From the NCBI GenBank assembly GCA_012064385.1, contig QRDG01000140.1, forward strand, positions 527,989 through 591,988: a DNA stretch of 64,000 nucleotides, in the 5' to 3' direction. The DNA is from Puccinellia tenuiflora (Eukaryota > Streptophyta > Magnoliopsida > Poales > Poaceae). The notes beneath the pieces are model-generated. The model was not told where the DNA came from. It ran no database searches and was given only the letters and a program-made list of their open reading frames with translations. The translations under genes were made by a program, and so were the position numbers. Below are positions 43,885 to 53,915 of the stretch, piece by piece (position 1 is the first letter of the stretch; each line of letters starts with the position of its first letter).

Positions 43885-44146
43885 TAGAGCAGAGGACCTC
43901 TAGTCCCGGTTTGTAATACGGACCGGGACTAGAGGTGTCTCGCACGTGGCCCTGCCGGGCCAGACCCCTCTAGTCCCGGTTCGTAATACGAACCGGGATT
44001 AGAGGTCCCTTACGAACCGGGACTAGTCTGTTGCGGCCTCGTAGCCTTCGAACCGGGACTAGTCCCCACCTCTAGTCCCGGTTCGTAACCCAACCGGGAC
44101 TAGAGCCCGATGTGGCTCTGGACGAAAGCCCTTGTTTCTACTAGTG
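43885..44146. repeat. CACTA right terminus and subterminal repeats
   Basis: At least four inverted pairs of CTAGTCCCGGTT and AACCGGGACTAG are packed before the terminal CTACTAGTG. Confidence 0.9.
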
Positions 44147-45549
44147 AGTGGAGAGTAGAGAAAGGGAGGATGAGAAAGTGAGAGGCCCAACATGGCATGT
44201 GCATATATGACGTGGATCTGAATAAGCGAAAGCACCTAAAAGAGCTATTTTAATTGCAACCATAGTTAGGGTTTTGGCGCCTTGTATAATACGAGTGGGG
44301 AACTTCCTCCATTTGTTGCTTTACTCTGTTAGCGGACATGCCACTGATCAACCGGCTTAATTAGCGCTAACCCATCCTAACATGAGGGATACTGTCTGCC
44401 GGCCATTGACCTGCTGTGAGGACGTCATGATGACATGGGCCAGAAAGAAAATGTTGTGCGTACATAAGTACATCCACTCTCTTCCTTGTTCGGGCTAATA
44501 CGGCCATTCATTCCTTTGCTATCAAAGCTCTTCAACACATCCGATCGATAAACAAGCATCTTTTTTATTTTGACTTAGTCTCCGATGTTTACTCCTTTTA
44601 TATCAATATAAAAAGGAAAAGCTTTTGTCTTTATTTCAAAAAAAAGATAAACAAGTAGGGTTTTGGCCTTTTTGGGCTGCAACGTTGGACTTCACACCTA
44701 ATTTGAGCTGGTGTGGAACACAGACGCTGTCTTCTTCTTCGTCTCGATCGGCTCCATCCACTGGCCGGCGACTCTGGCTTCATTGCTCTTCCTGAGCGCC
44801 CTTTACGGAACATGGTTCGTTCGGTTCTTACGCATGACAAGATTCAGACATGTTCACATCACACGGCTGACTTTGTTCCTCCATCCCTTTTTCCGGGAGC
44901 CAAACGCTTCAACCATATCGATCGATGCGTGTTGTGTGAGTGCCTCCAAGTTGCCTAGATTGTGGTTTGAAAATTTCACGTTTAGAAGACTTCAGGAACA
45001 AGGGTTGACCCAGAACGCATGCGTGATTTCTTCGATCGGCGGCTTTGCGTTATCGCAAAGTACCAAAAGCTACGCTCTACGCAACTACTAGAGTACGTAT
45101 AGAGTACTAGTACAGTACGTGGACGTGGTTGGCGAACTGTGATTCAGAGCATTCAATTCTGCATTGAACGCTTCTCGGACCATCTACTAGTGTGTTTAAG
45201 TGTGAAGAGAAAATTTGTTCAGTACGCGTTTCTATCAGCGTTTAATTCTTCTCAGGATTCTAGTATGTGCCAAGCAAAGGAAGAGAAGAGTAGGACAGAC
45301 CACACAAATAGCCGTAAGAGATCGAACAGTTAATGCTTTTTCTAGGCTTACGGGACAAGAACCGGTTCTTTGCTTAAATACAACAATCACCTATCTCTTA
45401 TTTAATGACCTGCCCACATCAGATTTTGTGAGAAGCTAAAAGACGGCTGAGCTGGACCATTACAGTGAAATAAAACATTCGCTTGATTAACTGCGTATTT
45501 CGACACATCCGATGGTACGTAGATTACTCACGTACTGGAAAGCTTGTTT
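44147..45549. other. No gene assigned
   Basis: A plus frame at 44711-45091 (126 codons) is moderately hydrophobic at its start but matches nothing I know and has no visible promoter or splice context. A small hairpin, CCTTTTATAT...ATATAAAAAGG, lies at 44596-44618. Otherwise unremarkable. Confidence 0.4.
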
Positions 45550-45616
45550 GTTCGTTTTCAGTATCTCAACTTCTCAATACTGAAAACGAGAAGAAGTTGA
45601 GATACTGAAAACGAAC
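45550..45616. repeat. Perfect 25-bp inverted repeat (hairpin)
   Basis: The left arm 45550-45574 starts GTTCGTTTTCAGTATCTCAA. The right arm 45592-45616 is its exact complement, ending ACTGAAAACGAAC. The 17-base loop itself contains ACTGAAAACGA, a third copy of the arm core. It abuts the TAA target of the MITE at 45620. Confidence 0.92.
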
Positions 45617-45619
45617 TAA

Positions 45620-46180
45620 GAGCAAGATTAATAGTATAGCCGGCTGTTGGCTATAAGACTAGCCCCAATGGGGGTAACATAAGTAGTATCATAGATGCCA
45701 CGTTGGCAAAAAAATGATGTGGCACAATAATAAATGAAGAAAGAGGAGGTAGTAGTATCATGATATGATACCATAACATAACGGATTTTAAGACATAATG
45801 AGTCTACACCCTAATAAATGCAATGCCTCATGATACCACAAATATGATACTACCCATTATGGGGATAGTAACATAGACTAGTATCATATGCATGATACTA
45901 GTTTATGTTACTTTGCATTGTGACTAGTCTAAGGTATTGCAATGTCATCTATAGCCAAACTAATAGCCAACACATATAATAGTTAGCTATAGAAAAGTAC
46001 TACATCATGAATGCACGGCCCACTTTACACTCTCACAAGCTGCCTAGGAGTACGTGCTGCAGCTGGCTCTTGCATGAGAGCCCGCTTCACTTCTCTCTTC
46101 TCTTCTCTCTCATCCAACTAAGCAAGAATATATTATTCAAATCCTTATAGCCCGCTTACGTGGCCTTATTAGACTTGCTC
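45620..46180. mobile_element. Harbinger/Tourist-type MITE carrying another MITE
   Basis: Terminal inverted repeats GAGCAAGATTAATAG and CTTATTAGACTTGCTC are flanked by TAA on both sides (45617-45619 and 46181-46183), the PIF/Harbinger target preference. The length is 561 bp including the inner insertion, 285 bp without it and its TAA. Confidence 0.88.
45657..45929. mobile_element. Inner TAA-flanked MITE
   Basis: Imperfect inverted ends of nearly 40 bp start GACTAGCCCCAATGGGGGTA and, on the other strand, GACTAGTCACAATGCAAAGT. TAA flanks are at 45654-45656 and 45930-45932. The length is 273 bp, a size typical of Tourist-like MITEs. Confidence 0.9.
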
Positions 46181-46183
46181 TAA

Positions 46184-47400
46184 TAAGCTTCTCAACTTCT
46201 CAAAAACTAGTAGTCACTACGCCTCTCATTTCCCCCCTCTCCTTCTCTCTCCTCCCTCCCTTGAGTCTATCCAGCGTGTCCCCGCCTCTGCCCCCCTGCT
46301 CCCCTGGCGGCGCTGCCGCCGGGTATGGGGGGTGGAGGCACCCTGTACATAGTACTTCTAGGAGTTTCGGCTGGATGCCGGGTTTGGGCTGTATGCCCGT
46401 AGTTAGGAGCGCATCACTGGATCTTGTCAGCCAGATCCGGTGTTTAGGGTTCATCCTTTTTGCTTGCCTGCTCCTCTGGTTGGAGCCTCGAGCGATGAAT
46501 AAAGGCCACCGCTCCCCTCAATAAAGCTGCGTCCAGTGCTTGCTGCTTGCTGATGCGGTGTCGATCTGCATGGATGCCTCCTCTGGCCGGTCGTGGCGGC
46601 GAGGAGAGGGGGTGGACTGCTGTGTTGGCCTTGCCATCTTCTTGGCATGCTGGCGGGCTGGAGCGAAGCTGCTTCGTCCTGGTGCACGCGCTCAGCGCCG
46701 GACGACTGTTGCCGTCTCGATTCGCCGTGCTCCTGAGGTGGGAGGGTAGCGACCGAGTCCTTGGTGCGAGCTCCTTCAATAAGTGCGTTCGTCGTCAGCG
46801 GTACGGTGGTGCTGCCCTCTTCTACTTCGTGGCCGGCCGTGGAGGCGGGGGAGAAGGGGTGGTGGGTGCTGCTACTGCTTCTTCCTGGCGACGCCGCTCG
46901 ATGCAAGGGCGGTTTTCATGGTGCACATCCTCGTCGGCCTTGGGTGCGGAGCTACGCCGCTCGTCACGACGTGACGATAGATGGGCGGTCTCTGACGCGC
47001 CGACGACTCTTCTGGCCGAAGGGCGGCTTCTGGTGGCGAAGCTTTGTGCTCACCACCTTCTTCAACCTCCAGGCGTCATGCCACTGCGAAGGCCCTGTTG
47101 CTTGGCGGCCGTGCTGTGTCATGGCGCACTCGCCGTCCCAAGTGGTGTTATCCCCGGTGACGGTGAGGTCGATGCTAAGCAACTTCCTGGACCTGATTGC
47201 ATTCCCCAATCTTTGTTGGAGGTCCTCAATGTGAATGTTCAGGGTCATGGTTGTAATTTCCTTTTATTTTCGGACCCTGTTGTAACTCGTGATGTAACCT
47301 TTACTACGTATTAATGAAGCTATGTAGTGCTTTGATTTCTTCTACGCATTTCCACTTTTTAAGCAAGCATAAAAGTATATACTAGCAGGAAGGAGACAAA
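46184..47400 (+). mobile_element. Possible LINE-derived or retroposon sequence
   Basis: A pyrimidine-rich start (46225-46262) is followed by a GC-rich body and a transcript-like tail (GTTGTAACTCGTGATGTAAC, then ATTAATGAAGC near 47312), which resembles 3' ends of grass LINE transcripts. Long frames exist on both strands but have no recognisable domain. No A-tail or target duplication was found. Confidence 0.35.
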
Positions 47401-48169
47401 GTTCCATTTGAAACCCCCATGCCGAACGAAAACTACTACATACCTGATACTTTACTTGGTTTCGAGTCCTTGACACAGTTTCGCAGCTTAATTACATACT
47501 CAAGTTTCGGAGGAAATAGTGCAGCTCATTCAAGAAAACCATCGACCAAGTCCCAGACAGGAATGGGACAAAGACAGAGAAAGCTCGATCACAACTTGAG
47601 TTTTCTTCTCAGAATCACATTCATCACACCAAGCAACAGTCAACAGTTCAGCCCCCAATCAATGATAAACTCCCGGGCTCTCAATTCGCCAAATGGACTC
47701 GATCGGCCTAACCGGAGCGGTGCATGAATGATGGGAATGGAAACGTACCAGACGAGTCTCCGGCAGACAGCGAAACAGCTCGTCGTCCTCTACCTCCCAA
47801 CTGAACGGCGCGGCGCTGGTCGGTGCCCGTCGTTCCCGTTCGTACTCATCGGTTTTCCACGCTCTCTTGACTTACGCTACAGCCTACAGGCATGGCGGGT
47901 TCTCTGTTTGGGTGGTTGGTTGGCCGGTTTCAACCAAAGTAAATAAATCCCTCTACGACCACGAACGTTCCCATGAAGCCACACTCGGTCTTTGCGATGC
48001 GCTGGCCGGGTAGACGCTGGTGCGCCTATAAAAAGGAGGCACCAAGCAGCTCACCAAAAGCACCACTCAGTCTCTCAGCTCGAACTCACTCCCTAGTATT
48101 CTGATCTTTGCTTCCTCTGCAGTCTGCACCTGCACTCCTAGTCTAGTCAGAACTCAGAAGTTGCTAGCG
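47401..48169 (+). promoter_or_regulatory. Upstream region and 5' leader of the plantacyanin gene
   Basis: A TATA box, CTATAAAAAG, lies at 48026-48035. The expected transcription start is near 48060, leaving a leader of about 110 bases rich in CT and CA (CACTCAGTCTCTCAGCTCG). Further upstream I see no specific element. Confidence 0.65.
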
Positions 48170-49062
48170 ATGGCGGCTCAGGGAAGAGGCAGTGCGCGCG
48201 TGGTGCTGGCGCTGGTCCTCCTCTGCGTGCTCCTCCACGGCGAGCTCGCCGAGTCCAAGGTGTACACCGTCGGCGACCGCGGAGGCTGGACCCTCAGCTC
48301 CGGCGGCTGGTCCAGGGGCAAGCGCTTCCGCGCCGGCGACCAGCTGCGTGAGTGCTCTCGTGATTCTCTTCTACTAGCTTATTATTTCACGTTTTGCTTC
48401 ACTCTCATAAGTAAGAACACTCGTAGAGGGTTGCAAACTGGCGACAAAGAATAGGGCCCCGTTGGCTTAATTTAGCCTCGGCATAGTACGTCCTAGAGCT
48501 GTACCATTACCTAGCAAAGTTTGTCAATGGCAACAGTAGCAGTACCAGTACTACGTTGTATGCCGTGGGGCACGGGCCGCATGCTCCCTGTGACCCTGTC
48601 ACTGCGTCACTGCCAAGAACGCTTGCACTGGGCTCAGTGCTCGACTTGTGTGGAAAAAGCATGAATTTTCTAGCCTGTGACGAGTATACAGTATTTTTTT
48701 TTGCCAGTGGTCACAAACACGGGCACGGATCACCACTTCAATTGCAATAGAGAAAGGGTACAACTGCATGGGTTAAATATATAGCTTGATGTTTACTCAC
48801 TTACCAACCTGATTGTCTGAAATCTGAATATGGCATGGCTTGGTGGTGTGCTTCGCGTGCAGTGTTCAAGTACGCGCGTGGCGCGCACAACGTGGTGGCG
48901 GTGAGCGCGGCGGGGTACAGGTCGTGCAGCGCGCCGAGGGGCTCCAGGACGTACAGCTCCGGCAACGACCGCGTCACGCTCTCCCGCGGCACCAACTACT
49001 TCATCTGCAGCCTCCCCGGCCACTGCGGCGCCGGCATGAAGATGGCGGTCACCGCCGCCTGA
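48170..49062 (+). CDS. Plantacyanin / basic blue copper protein (one intron)
   Basis: Exon 1 is 48170-48347 (donor CTGC|GTGAGT) and exon 2 is 48863-49062 (acceptor TGCAG|TG); the codon split is CTG, Leu. The start is ATG 48170, not the upstream non-ATG codon. The product has 125 residues: a signal peptide (RVVLALVLLCVLLHGELAES), then a small phytocyanin domain beginning KVYTVGDRGGWT. Type 1 copper ligands are visible: His in RGAHNVVAV, Cys and His in FICSLPGHCG and Met in GAGMKMAV. There is no C-terminal Pro/Ser-rich or GPI-anchor tail, which separates plantacyanins from uclacyanins and ENODLs. It acts as a secreted electron-transfer or signalling protein in the cell wall; roles in pollen and anther development are known for the family. 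A TATA box lies 135 bp upstream. It appears intact. Confidence 0.95.
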
Positions 49063-50794
49063 TCGAGACAGTCAGGCAGCCCCACCCCGCCCGATGGCGG
49101 TTAACTTAATTAATTTCCTTCCAGTAACTAGAGTTCAAACTGTGTGTGTTCAATAATGCTGTGCCTCGACTCTCGATGGAGTACCGGCGTGTTAGATTGG
49201 CAGTAGAGGCAGAAACATAGTGTGTGTTTTGGCTGTGTGGATGTGCGTGAGGGAAGTACAAATATAAGCCTATGGCGTGTTGGTCCCGGTTGTATGTATG
49301 TACCGAGTTTTCGAGTTAACTTCTGTGCGCCAAAATGATGTCTGAAGATTAAAAATTGTGTACTCATAGATAAACTTCTCGCACAGGACGGTAAACCGTT
49401 ATTTTGTCGCTAAAACACCTAGCAAGAAAGCTGAAAGCGGCGAACTGAGTGTAGCTTGCTCAGCTGTTTAGGTTTTTTTTGGTGGAGCCAACACATTCAG
49501 GTTCTACTTCTACATTTGGCACCGTGTTAGTATCTATCTGGATTTGTTTGAGGATTTAAGACGTGATATTTTCACTTTTACGGGTAACGTGCCCTCTCTC
49601 TTGTTCGATCGGTACGAATCCTAAGACCCCACCCCCACCCCCCACCCAAGACGCAAATGGGAGAACCCAATTGTCGATTTAACGGTAGGCTTGAGCTTTG
49701 TGGATCGATGGAGCAACAAGTTATCGAGTGCCCTGATTGCCTCCCATCCTACATGTGTTCCCGTGTGGGTCCGGATCTCTACTCCGACACCGATCGAATA
49801 CGAGGATTGACGCGGTTTGAAAAAAGACGAAGACGATCGCCGCCGTCCACTTAGGTTTGTCGTCGGACAAGCTGATGTTAGATGGGTTGTCATTTGCCCA
49901 TGTGTCAACTGCCTCTTTCTCCTACAAACAATGACCCATTTCGCCGAATATATTATGTCCCACAGGTAAATACCGTTGGCGTAAACACCGACAATTGTTG
50001 ATCAGTGTCTGATGGTGGAGACCTCCTTTTCGGCACCTGCAAAACACGGATGTGGTTTGAACTCACCTCCGACAGAGACATTTAAGCCCATTCTATGGTC
50101 CCATCTTATGCTTATTTCTCTTCTCGAAGCGCCCAGTCACCCTCGACGTCTCCAGTAGAGAGGGAGAGATTACCTTCCTCGGCGTCCGACTCCAATGCCT
50201 AGTGAGTGATCGGTAGAATGCGAAGACAATGTCGACTCATCCTCGTCGCTCTGCGGCAAGGAAAGAGCCCATAAACATCTATTAGGGCGGCCCCCCACGG
50301 TGGTGGCCGAATTGCCCTATCTCGTGTACACAAACACGTCGCACAGTCTGTTCCAAAAAAGAAAATGGATGATAATTTCACTTCCCGACAACTTGTTATG
50401 GCTTGGATCTCGCGAACATTGACTTTGTTGTGGATAAGAAATGTGCTTTCCCCACAAAGTGATTTCGTGTCACTAAACTCTCCTTCCTGCCAGCAAAAAA
50501 CAAGGTAGGTGAAATTGCTCAGGTGGCTAGTGAAATGGCTTGGGGCGTTGGCAGTACAGGTCAAGGCGTCGTTGTTTTCTCTTCCGCGTTCGTTGTGGCT
50601 ATGCTACTGCAGTGTAGGTTGCGGCGTCGGTGTTGCCAGCACTGCCACCTTCTGCATCGATGACGTCTGGTCCCGCTAAGCAGCGAGAGCAAGCCTGATG
50701 AAACTAGTTCCACGTCGGCGCCTCCTTGATTTGGACTGAGAGTAGGATACCACTGTTTCTCATTTGTAAAATACTTGGGTGGTGCTAGGCCTAG
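49063..50794. other. 3' flank of the plantacyanin gene and unassigned sequence
   Basis: 49063-49370 probably holds the 3' UTR (TTCAATAATG near 49150). A C-run, CCCCACCCCCACCCC-like, lies at 49626-49647. The remainder has short frames on both strands (for example minus 50199-50818) but no family resemblance. Possibly old gene fragments. Confidence 0.45.
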
Positions 50795-51562
50795 TGTCGG
50801 GGTTCTGTGTTCCGGCATATGCCAACGGGGTGGCTTAAGGTGTGGGGACTATGGCGCGTGCGACGGTGTTCCGGCGGGATTGGGCACGAGCACGGCAAAC
50901 GCGAGACGTACCCAGGTTCGGGGCCCTCATGAGGAGGTAATACCCCTACTCCTGCATGATCTGGTATATGGTGGAGTATATGTGGTGTTATAATGTTGCT
51001 CCTTGAGCTGTATATGATCTTAGCGGTGGAGAGGCGAGCTAGGCCGGCTGCCAGAGAGCCAGGCCGGCTAAGGGAGTGGAGCAGCCGGCTACCCGGGAGC
51101 TCCTCCGGGGCATGAGGGCATGAAGAGTGAGGGCTGCCCTGGTGCTCCTTATAAAGGGAAGCCCAGGGGACAAGGGGTGGCCCGCGTGCCTAGCTTACAC
51201 TATTCGGGGGGACACGGCGCACACTGTAGCGCATAGTGTCTACTATTTATCAACAGTGTTCTTCCATCAAGCATAGTGTTGCTATTCATCAATAGTGTTC
51301 TTCCTTCAAGCATAGTGCATAGTGTCCGGCTGTCGCGTCTGCGTGTGTCCGATGGGACGCGGTGGTTGACTTCTCCTGGCAGATGATCCGGCCGGCAGAT
51401 GGCCAGCCGGCCAGGACTCAGTCGGCCAGCCCTCCAACCGGCCAGGCTCCCAGCCGGCCAAGTCCGGCAGCCAGCCGGGGTCGAGTAGCCAGCCGCCGGT
51501 CGTCGTCTTCTTGATAGACCAAGTCCTGGTCTTTGGTATACCGGGGGATCATTCCCCTGACA
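50795..51562 (-). mobile_element. 768-bp solo LTR
   Basis: The ends TGTCGGGG...CCCCTGACA are inverted, with a perfect 5-bp duplication CCTAG (50790-50794 and 51563-51567). On minus a TATA box, CTTTATAAGG, lies near 51149-51158, giving minus orientation. The right half is packed with CAGCCGGCCA-type motifs. There are no internal sequences and the family is not assigned; the termini resemble those of the GC-rich gypsy element at 37291. Confidence 0.92.
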
Positions 51563-51567
51563 CCTAG

Positions 51568-51999
51568 GTTGTCCTATGCCGGGGCAAATCTAGGTTCCTT
51601 TCCCCATTGTCGGATCACCATTCAGCGTTCAACATTAGCCACTACATGTTTTTGTATTTTAGTCCCTACAAATTTGAAAAAAGCAACCTGCAATACAGAG
51701 GAAGCTTCACTGAAACAAAAGGGTATCTTGTTGCCCCTGACCTTCTAAATATTTATGACAAAAATGCCATCAGAGTGGTTTACCCTAATATTGCAAAAAA
51801 ATCTGAGTGTTGAAACAAAATCTCTCACCATGTATACAACATAATACTATTGCAAAAATTATCGCAACATTTTTAAAAGTAATGGTACAAATATAATGTT
51901 TACACAACAATTTTTCCATAGATTACTTTACAATAAAACTCACCAACAATTTCAACAAACATCACAAATGATTCCAACAATAAAACCATGTTTTTCAAT

Positions 52000-52030
<31 letters not shown>

Positions 52031-52630
52031 ATTGCAAATTCATTTACAACACAAATCAATAGCTATTTCAATAAAAATCTGAAACGATTGCAACAAACAA
52101 AATATGTGTTTGCAACTTTTTAAAAAGCACGTAAAACATCATCGAAAAGACGGGAAAACACACACAAACATGCAAATCACCTACAAAACCTTGCAACACC
52201 TGGCGTGTGATTTCACATTAAAAACATACGCGCGTTTGTTACAATTTAGAAGGATGTATGCAACATCAGAAAAATCAAAGGACAAATTGGTAGTGATCGC
52301 ACAAACAATAGCAAATTTAGCGTGTGACTTCACAACAATCTCGTACGCGTTTTGATAAAAAAATTAATACATGTATGCAATATTCGAAAATGTAAAGAAA
52401 AACTTAGCAAACAGGCCGAGCTAGCTAAACGGAGGCCTAGCTAGACTCAAAATGGGCCAGAAATGGTTGTTGAGCCGTAAAAAAAGCGAGCGAGCCAAGG
52501 AATAGCTGGTACAAATATACATGTGCCCGCGATAGGTCGACTTATCTCAAGTTTTTTCAAAATAATTACCCAAACTTCAAGTAAAAACGCAAGCAATTAG
52601 ATCACCGCCCCGACGGCCCCGTACCTCCTA
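51568..52630. other. AT-rich stretch with (AAC)n repeat
   Basis: No gene is seen. An (ACA)n run lies at 52003-52028 and the surroundings are rich in TTGCAAC/CAACAA words on one strand, a composition I remember from grass Mutator-like or low-copy repeats, without a defined end. A short direct repeat, CCTCCTATCAAGGATG, occurs at 52624-52639 and 52659-52674. Confidence 0.5.
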
Positions 52631-52860
52631 TCAAGGATGGCCTCAAAAAAAAAACCTCCTATCAAGGATGTGGCGCACAAGTCCCTAAGCGTCACAGCGA
52701 GTCATCGTGAAGCTCTGGTTGACGAGCGCGTCTCAAACGTCGCGGCAAAACTTAACTCCTGTCTCTGTAGCTCCCAGGACATGCAGCCAATGCGCGTTCG
52801 CCGCCAGCCGAGAGGCGGCGCGCATGGAGAGTTGCAGCTGCGCTGAGAGGCCTGGGGTCC

Positions 52861-52870
52861 TGTATAAGAA
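52861..52870 (+). promoter_or_regulatory. TATA box of the membrane-protein gene
   Basis: TGTATAAGAA lies 141-150 bp upstream of the ATG at 53011, followed by a CT/CA-rich leader (CATTCTTTCTCTGCCCGATC). Confidence 0.55.
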
Positions 52871-53010
52871 CCCACCAATCCTTCGCTCATCGAGGCAGCT
52901 TCCACACCTCATTCTTTCTCTGCCCGATCGATCCGAGCCCCCACCTCTCCGGCCGCTCCAGGCACAAACACGAAGTACGCCGTCTTCCTCATCCACTCGG
53001 AAGTGACCCG

Positions 53011-53547
53011 ATGATTCCGGCCATGATACTGGCCGTCGTGGTGGCACTGTCCGCCTGCTTCTTCATGCCGGTGACGATGATGAATGCGCCGGGCGCCGCC
53101 GGGACCGGGATCGTCATCTGGCGAGCGGCGTTCGAGGCCTTCCCCAAGCTTTACTTCTACCTGCTCCGCACCTACGGCGCCGGCGTCGCTGGTTTCATGT
53201 TCGGCGGTCTCCCCGTCTTCCTGGTCCGCGTCCTGTGTTTTCCTTTCCGCTTCATGTTCAGTGGTCTTCTCCCCGGTTTCTTGATCACAGCCGTGTCTTT
53301 CGTTTTGCGCTCCGGATGGGGCGTCGCTGCCTTCGTGTTTGGTGGTATTGTCCCGCGTCTCCTGGCCTGCGTTGTATGTTATCTTCTCGGACTGCTGATG
53401 GCGACGCACTGCTCCAGCTCGCAGGAGTGTACGTGCGAGCTTCTTCCGGCAACAGGCGCACGTGGGATCGTGGAATATGTATCTTCGGAGCCCGCCATTG
53501 ATATCTGTCATCTGTGGTGTCTGGTCAAATGTGCCATGGGTATGTAA
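53011..53547 (+). CDS. Small membrane protein, unrecognised
   Basis: A single-exon ORF of 178 residues, GC-rich with strong third-position C/G bias, unlike the transposons around it. The N-terminus (MIPAMILAVVVALSACFFMP) is a signal anchor or signal peptide. Two similar hydrophobic modules follow: GAGVAGFMFGGLPVFLVRVL and WGVAAFVFGGIVPRLLACVV. Between them lies FMFSGLLPGFLITAVSFVLR, so four or five membrane segments are likely. The C-terminal 50 residues are Cys-rich and more polar (THCSSSQECTCELL). I do not recognise the family. A TATA box and leader-like sequence upstream, and the lack of repeat hallmarks, suggest a genuine host gene, perhaps lineage-restricted. The last residues (LVKCAMGM) continue into a near repeat of the same DNA (GTCTGGTCAAATGTG), so the stop could be recent. 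Confidence 0.6.
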   Translation: MIPAMILAVVVALSACFFMPVTMMNAPGAAGTGIVIWRAAFEAFPKLYFYLLRTYGAGVAGFMFGGLPVFLVRVLCFPFRFMFSGLLPGFLITAVSFVLRSGWGVAAFVFGGIVPRLLACVVCYLLGLLMATHCSSSQECTCELLPATGARGIVEYVSSEPAIDICHLWCLVKCAMGM

Positions 53548-53879
53548 TGTGTGTGTCTGGTCAAATGTGACTTTGGTATTGGAGTACTGATTAAGCTGTT
53601 ATCGTTTGTGCGAAGTATCGTGTCTCTGGTTTTATGTGTGCTTATGCATTTCTCCCTGTATTTTTCCCATGCGTTGGCTACTCCATGCGTACGTACATAT
53701 GCCGAGTTTTGAGTTGTTGTGTAATACGCCATACGGTGCCTATTGTAGCAACATCGAGATGTTTAAGTGCAAAGATAACATGTTTCTCGTAATACTTTTG
53801 TAGCAAAGATAACATGTTTCCCAGCATGGACTGTATCTGTATGACAGTATGACTATTTTTTTTTGACAATATTACAGTA

Positions 53880-53915
53880 CTAGAAGGAAAGGCGCGCCTT
53901 GCTGCGCCGCTCTGC
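53880..53915 (-). mobile_element. Helitron-like 3' terminus
   Basis: On minus the sequence has a GC hairpin (GGCGCAGCAAGGCGC) followed about 10 bases later by CTAG and then T, the CTRR|T end of Helitrons. The element would extend to the right on minus; its TC 5' end was not found. Confidence 0.5.

Larger units (their letters stand above)
24886..44146 (-). mobile_element. CACTA (En/Spm, Caspar-like) transposon with nested insertions
   Basis: The left end is CACTAGTGGAGAAAAGGCC at 24886; the right end reads CACTAGTAGAAACAAGGGC on minus, ending at 44146. The 3-bp duplication AGT flanks it (24883-24885 and 44147-44149), diagnostic of CACTA elements. Subterminal CTAGTCCCGGTT / AACCGGGACTAG repeats crowd both ends. 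All element genes run on minus: a coiled-coil/membrane ORF, TNP2 transposase, an 88-residue ORF and a Transposase_24/Ulp1-like gene. Subtracting the two LTR insertions leaves about 12.2 kb, a normal length for an autonomous copy, but the genes carry stops and frameshifts. Confidence 0.93.

Noticed and set aside
46547..47314. 255-codon plus frame in the retroposon-like region
   Set aside because: Compositional (Arg/Gly/Ala), overlapping frames on both strands, no domain.
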